DNA of 7,350 bases from a bacterium (GTDB lineage Bacteria; Bacteroidota; Bacteroidia; Bacteroidales; Bacteroidaceae). The translations under genes were made by a program, and so were the position numbers. This document shows, one piece after another, positions 5,389 through 7,350 of this stretch (its first letter is position 1; every line of letters begins with the position of its first letter). The stretch lies in contig SFXD01000090.1 in NCBI GenBank assembly GCA_004559785.1, forward strand, positions 1 to 7,350, read 5' to 3'. Below the pieces are notes generated by a model that did not search any database, had not been told where the DNA came from, and was given only the letters and a program-made list of their open reading frames with translations.

Positions 5389-7232
5389 GACAGATAAGGA
5401 CTTTCGCCATACACCTACTGCTATGGACCACAGTAGGCACAATAGGAAGGGTCGCATTCCTAATAGCATACCTGCACCTTGCCGAAGACAAGAGCCTGAC
5501 AGCCCTGGCAAACACTCTAATGCACGGGCTTAGGCTGGACATCGCCATAGGCGGTTACGTCACCCTGCCAGCCGCCATAATGCTGGGCATTTCCATCTGG
5601 AAGAGCGGGAAAGTGTTGAAATGGATATGGAGGGCATACGAAATGGCTTTGGCAACGGCAATGGCGCTGGCTTTCGTTGCCAACACCGGGTTATACGGCT
5701 ACTGGGGATTCCCCCTGGACAGCACACCCCTGCTCTACCTGAGGACGTCGCCCCACGACGCAATGGCAAGCCTTACCCTATGGCAGACACTGGCGGCAAC
5801 CGCAGCATGGGCAATATCTGCTGCCATAATGTTCGCAGCCACGGAATTGGCGATGAAACCGAACGTTTTGTTCGACCCATGCAATAAAAGACATCACAAC
5901 AGGACAGCCTTCACCATCGCCATCACCTTGTTGGCAGCAATACTAATCATACCCATAAGAGGAGGCGTGGACACAGGCACGAACCACGTGGGGAGCGTAT
6001 ACTTCTCTACGGACATGACCTTGAACCACGCCGCCGTCAACCCCGTATTCAGCTTCATGGAATCGTCCATTAACACCAAGGAAATAGGCAGCAGATACCG
6101 CTTCATGGAGGAAGAAAAAGCCGATTCCATCGTGGCAAAGATGACGTACACCACCCTACGGCACGACTCCGTACAATACCTGAAGGACGGAACGGAACGC
6201 CCCGACATAGTGATGATAATGCTGGAGAGCTTCTCCAAATACATCATGCAGGATGCCGGGAACGTAAGCGGCGTTACTCCCTGCCTGGACAGTCTGAAGG
6301 AAGAGGGTATGTACTTCTCCAGGTTCTACTCCAGCGGCGTTAGGACGGACAGGGCAATGGTGTCCATCCTAAGCGGACTGCCCGCGCAACCAACCATGAG
6401 CATCATGGTCATGCCACACAAGAGCGCAAGACTGCCTTCAATCGCAAAAACCCTCGGAGACAACGGGTATTCCACAACGGCATACTACGGAGGAGACTCC
6501 AACTACAGCAACATGCGTTCGTATATCATTGGCACGGGCTTCCAGCAATTGGTATGCGATTCCGACTTCCCGAGAAAACAACAGACCGGCAAATGGGGCG
6601 TGCCAGACGGTCCTCTCTTCGACCGCACCCTGAGGGATATCAAGCAGGACAAGTCGGGTAAGCCTTACTTCCGCACAATACTGACAGGCAGCAGCCACGA
6701 GCCCTTCGACGTTCCGTACGAAAGCAAGTTCAAGGAAAAAGAACTGAACGCATTTGCCTATGCAGACGCATGCCTCGGAAAGTTCGTGCGGGAACTGAGC
6801 AAACTCCCCTCCTGGGAAAACACCCTGGTGGCAATAGTCCCCGACCACATGGGAGCATGGCCCCAACAACTGGACAACTACGCCCCATGGAGATACGAAA
6901 TCCCTTTCATCATAATGGGTGGAGCCATACGCCTACGGACAGAAATCACCACGGTAGGCTGTCAGACAGACATACCAGCCACACTGCTGGCAATGCTCGG
7001 CATAGACCACGGAGACTTTCCCTTTTCAAGGGACATGCTGGACAACGATGCCCCACACTTCGCATTCTTCACGCTAAACGACGGGATGGGCATGGCAGAT
7101 GACTCGGGCTGCGTCATCTACGACAACCCAACCTTAAAGGCAATACACGAAGAAGGCATGCGCACAGACGCTTTGCTGTTGCAGGCCAAGGCCTACCTGC
7201 AGAAGCTTTACGACCACATAGATTCGTTATGA
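5385..7232 (+). CDS. LTA synthase/sulfatase-family membrane phosphotransferase
   Basis: This 615-residue inner-membrane protein has about five N-terminal helices (roughly 8-30, 51-72, 80-103, 131-153 and 174-191). They place a C-terminal alkaline-phosphatase-fold domain (about 270-545) outside the cytoplasm. Residues typical of LtaS-like enzymes are in place: E281 (MLESFSK) as metal ligand, T321 in GVRTDRAM as nucleophile, H438 in TGSSHEP, and D487-H488 in VPDHMG. YYGGDSNYSNM at 367-377 is also a family hallmark. Known relatives move phosphoglycerol or phosphoethanolamine from a phospholipid to a glycan or lipid. A Gram-negative such as this should lack lipoteichoic acid, so the acceptor is probably the glycan made by the preceding genes; that is inference. 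The ATG overlaps the previous stop as ATGA. All active-site residues appear intact. Confidence 0.9.
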   Translation: MRQIRTFAIHLLLWTTVGTIGRVAFLIAYLHLAEDKSLTALANTLMHGLRLDIAIGGYVTLPAAIMLGISIWKSGKVLKWIWRAYEMALATAMALAFVANTGLYGYWGFPLDSTPLLYLRTSPHDAMASLTLWQTLAATAAWAISAAIMFAATELAMKPNVLFDPCNKRHHNRTAFTIAITLLAAILIIPIRGGVDTGTNHVGSVYFSTDMTLNHAAVNPVFSFMESSINTKEIGSRYRFMEEEKADSIVAKMTYTTLRHDSVQYLKDGTERPDIVMIMLESFSKYIMQDAGNVSGVTPCLDSLKEEGMYFSRFYSSGVRTDRAMVSILSGLPAQPTMSIMVMPHKSARLPSIAKTLGDNGYSTTAYYGGDSNYSNMRSYIIGTGFQQLVCDSDFPRKQQTGKWGVPDGPLFDRTLRDIKQDKSGKPYFRTILTGSSHEPFDVPYESKFKEKELNAFAYADACLGKFVRELSKLPSWENTLVAIVPDHMGAWPQQLDNYAPWRYEIPFIIMGGAIRLRTEITTVGCQTDIPATLLAMLGIDHGDFPFSRDMLDNDAPHFAFFTLNDGMGMADDSGCVIYDNPTLKAIHEEGMRTDALLLQAKAYLQKLYDHIDSL

Positions 7233-7265
7233 AAAGAAAATGCGAAATAATTACCACTCCACATT

Positions 7266-7297
7266 CTTGCCCAAATGAAATAAAAGACATAACTTTG
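7266..7297 (+). promoter_or_regulatory. Promoter-like site for the next gene
   Basis: CTTG at 7266-7269 is followed after 20 bases by TAACTTTG at 7290-7297, an exact match to the TAnnTTTG -7 box, with a three-of-four match to TTTG at -33. Transcription would start near 7302, about 24 bases before an ATG at 7326. No hairpin terminator is visible between the operon stop at 7232 and this site, so read-through from the operon is also possible. Confidence 0.5.
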
Positions 7298-7325
7298 CAC
7301 CCAAGTTTTACACGACACAACAACA

Positions 7326-7350
7326 ATGCCACAAGCACGGAACAAGCCTC
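7326..7350 (+). CDS. Possible start of next gene, cut by window end
   Basis: An ATG at 7326 opens a frame beginning MPQARNKP that runs off the window after eight codons. Support is indirect: the preceding AACAACA leader is typical of Bacteroidota gene starts, and a well-placed promoter box lies at 7290-7297. Too little protein is visible to name a family. An alternative is a frame starting at 7229 that overlaps the previous stop as ATGA and is also open to the end, but its composition looks less like protein. Confidence 0.35.

Noticed and set aside
5385..7232. Calling the membrane enzyme a true lipoteichoic acid synthase or a sulfatase
   Set aside because: The active-site layout is LtaS-like, but the genome context is Gram-negative. 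A threonine in RTDR replaces the cysteine or serine sulfatase signature, so only the broader phosphotransferase family is claimed.
7229..7350. Gene starting at 7229 with an ATGA overlap
   Set aside because: The frame is open to the window end, but 40 codons can stay open by chance. Its peptide is not family-like and it runs across a promoter box; the ATG at 7326 fits better.

Overview
The window looks like a chromosomal segment from a Gram-negative Bacteroidota, most likely Bacteroidales and Prevotella-like. The evidence is threefold. There are TAnnTTTG-type -7 promoter boxes in front of gene starts, A-rich leaders that lack a Shine-Dalgarno sequence, and the gene neighbourhood metG / DUF4254 / family 9 glycosyltransferase / family 4 glycosyltransferase / LtaS-like phosphotransferase. 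By eye the base composition is close to half G+C. The genus is an inference and was not tested by any search.

Layout. Positions 1-550 hold no convincing gene. They contain several inverted repeats, most notably a cluster of three alternating TTTCC..CGGG..GGAAA palindromes at 411-471 that probably forms the metG terminator. metG, the methionyl-tRNA synthetase, occupies 551-2623 on the minus strand. A 109-base divergent promoter region (2624-2732) separates it from a plus-strand operon at 2733-7232. That operon has four tightly packed genes: DUF4254 (203 aa), a GT9 heptosyltransferase-like enzyme (about 325-333 aa), a GT4 glycosyltransferase (351 aa) and a five-helix membrane protein with an LtaS-type phosphotransferase domain (615 aa). 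Their junctions overlap by 4 (GTGA, if the first possible start is used), 10 and 4 (ATGA) bases, which points to translational coupling. After 7232 there is a short A-rich intergenic stretch with a promoter-like box. What may be the first codons of the next gene lie at 7326, cut off by the window end.

How the genes may work together. Two cytoplasmic sugar transferases plus a membrane enzyme with an extracytoplasmic catalytic domain fit a pathway in which a lipid-linked glycan is built in the cytoplasm and later decorated outside the inner membrane. The glycan could be lipooligosaccharide core or another surface glycan, and the decoration a phosphoglycerol- or phosphoethanolamine-like group. 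DUF4254 is a soluble, helix-rich protein of unknown function that leads this cassette. The substrate, the transferred group and the role of DUF4254 cannot be read from the sequence. The most interesting unexplained parts are the DUF4254-led glycan cassette, the symmetric divergent promoter, and the palindrome cluster downstream of metG.
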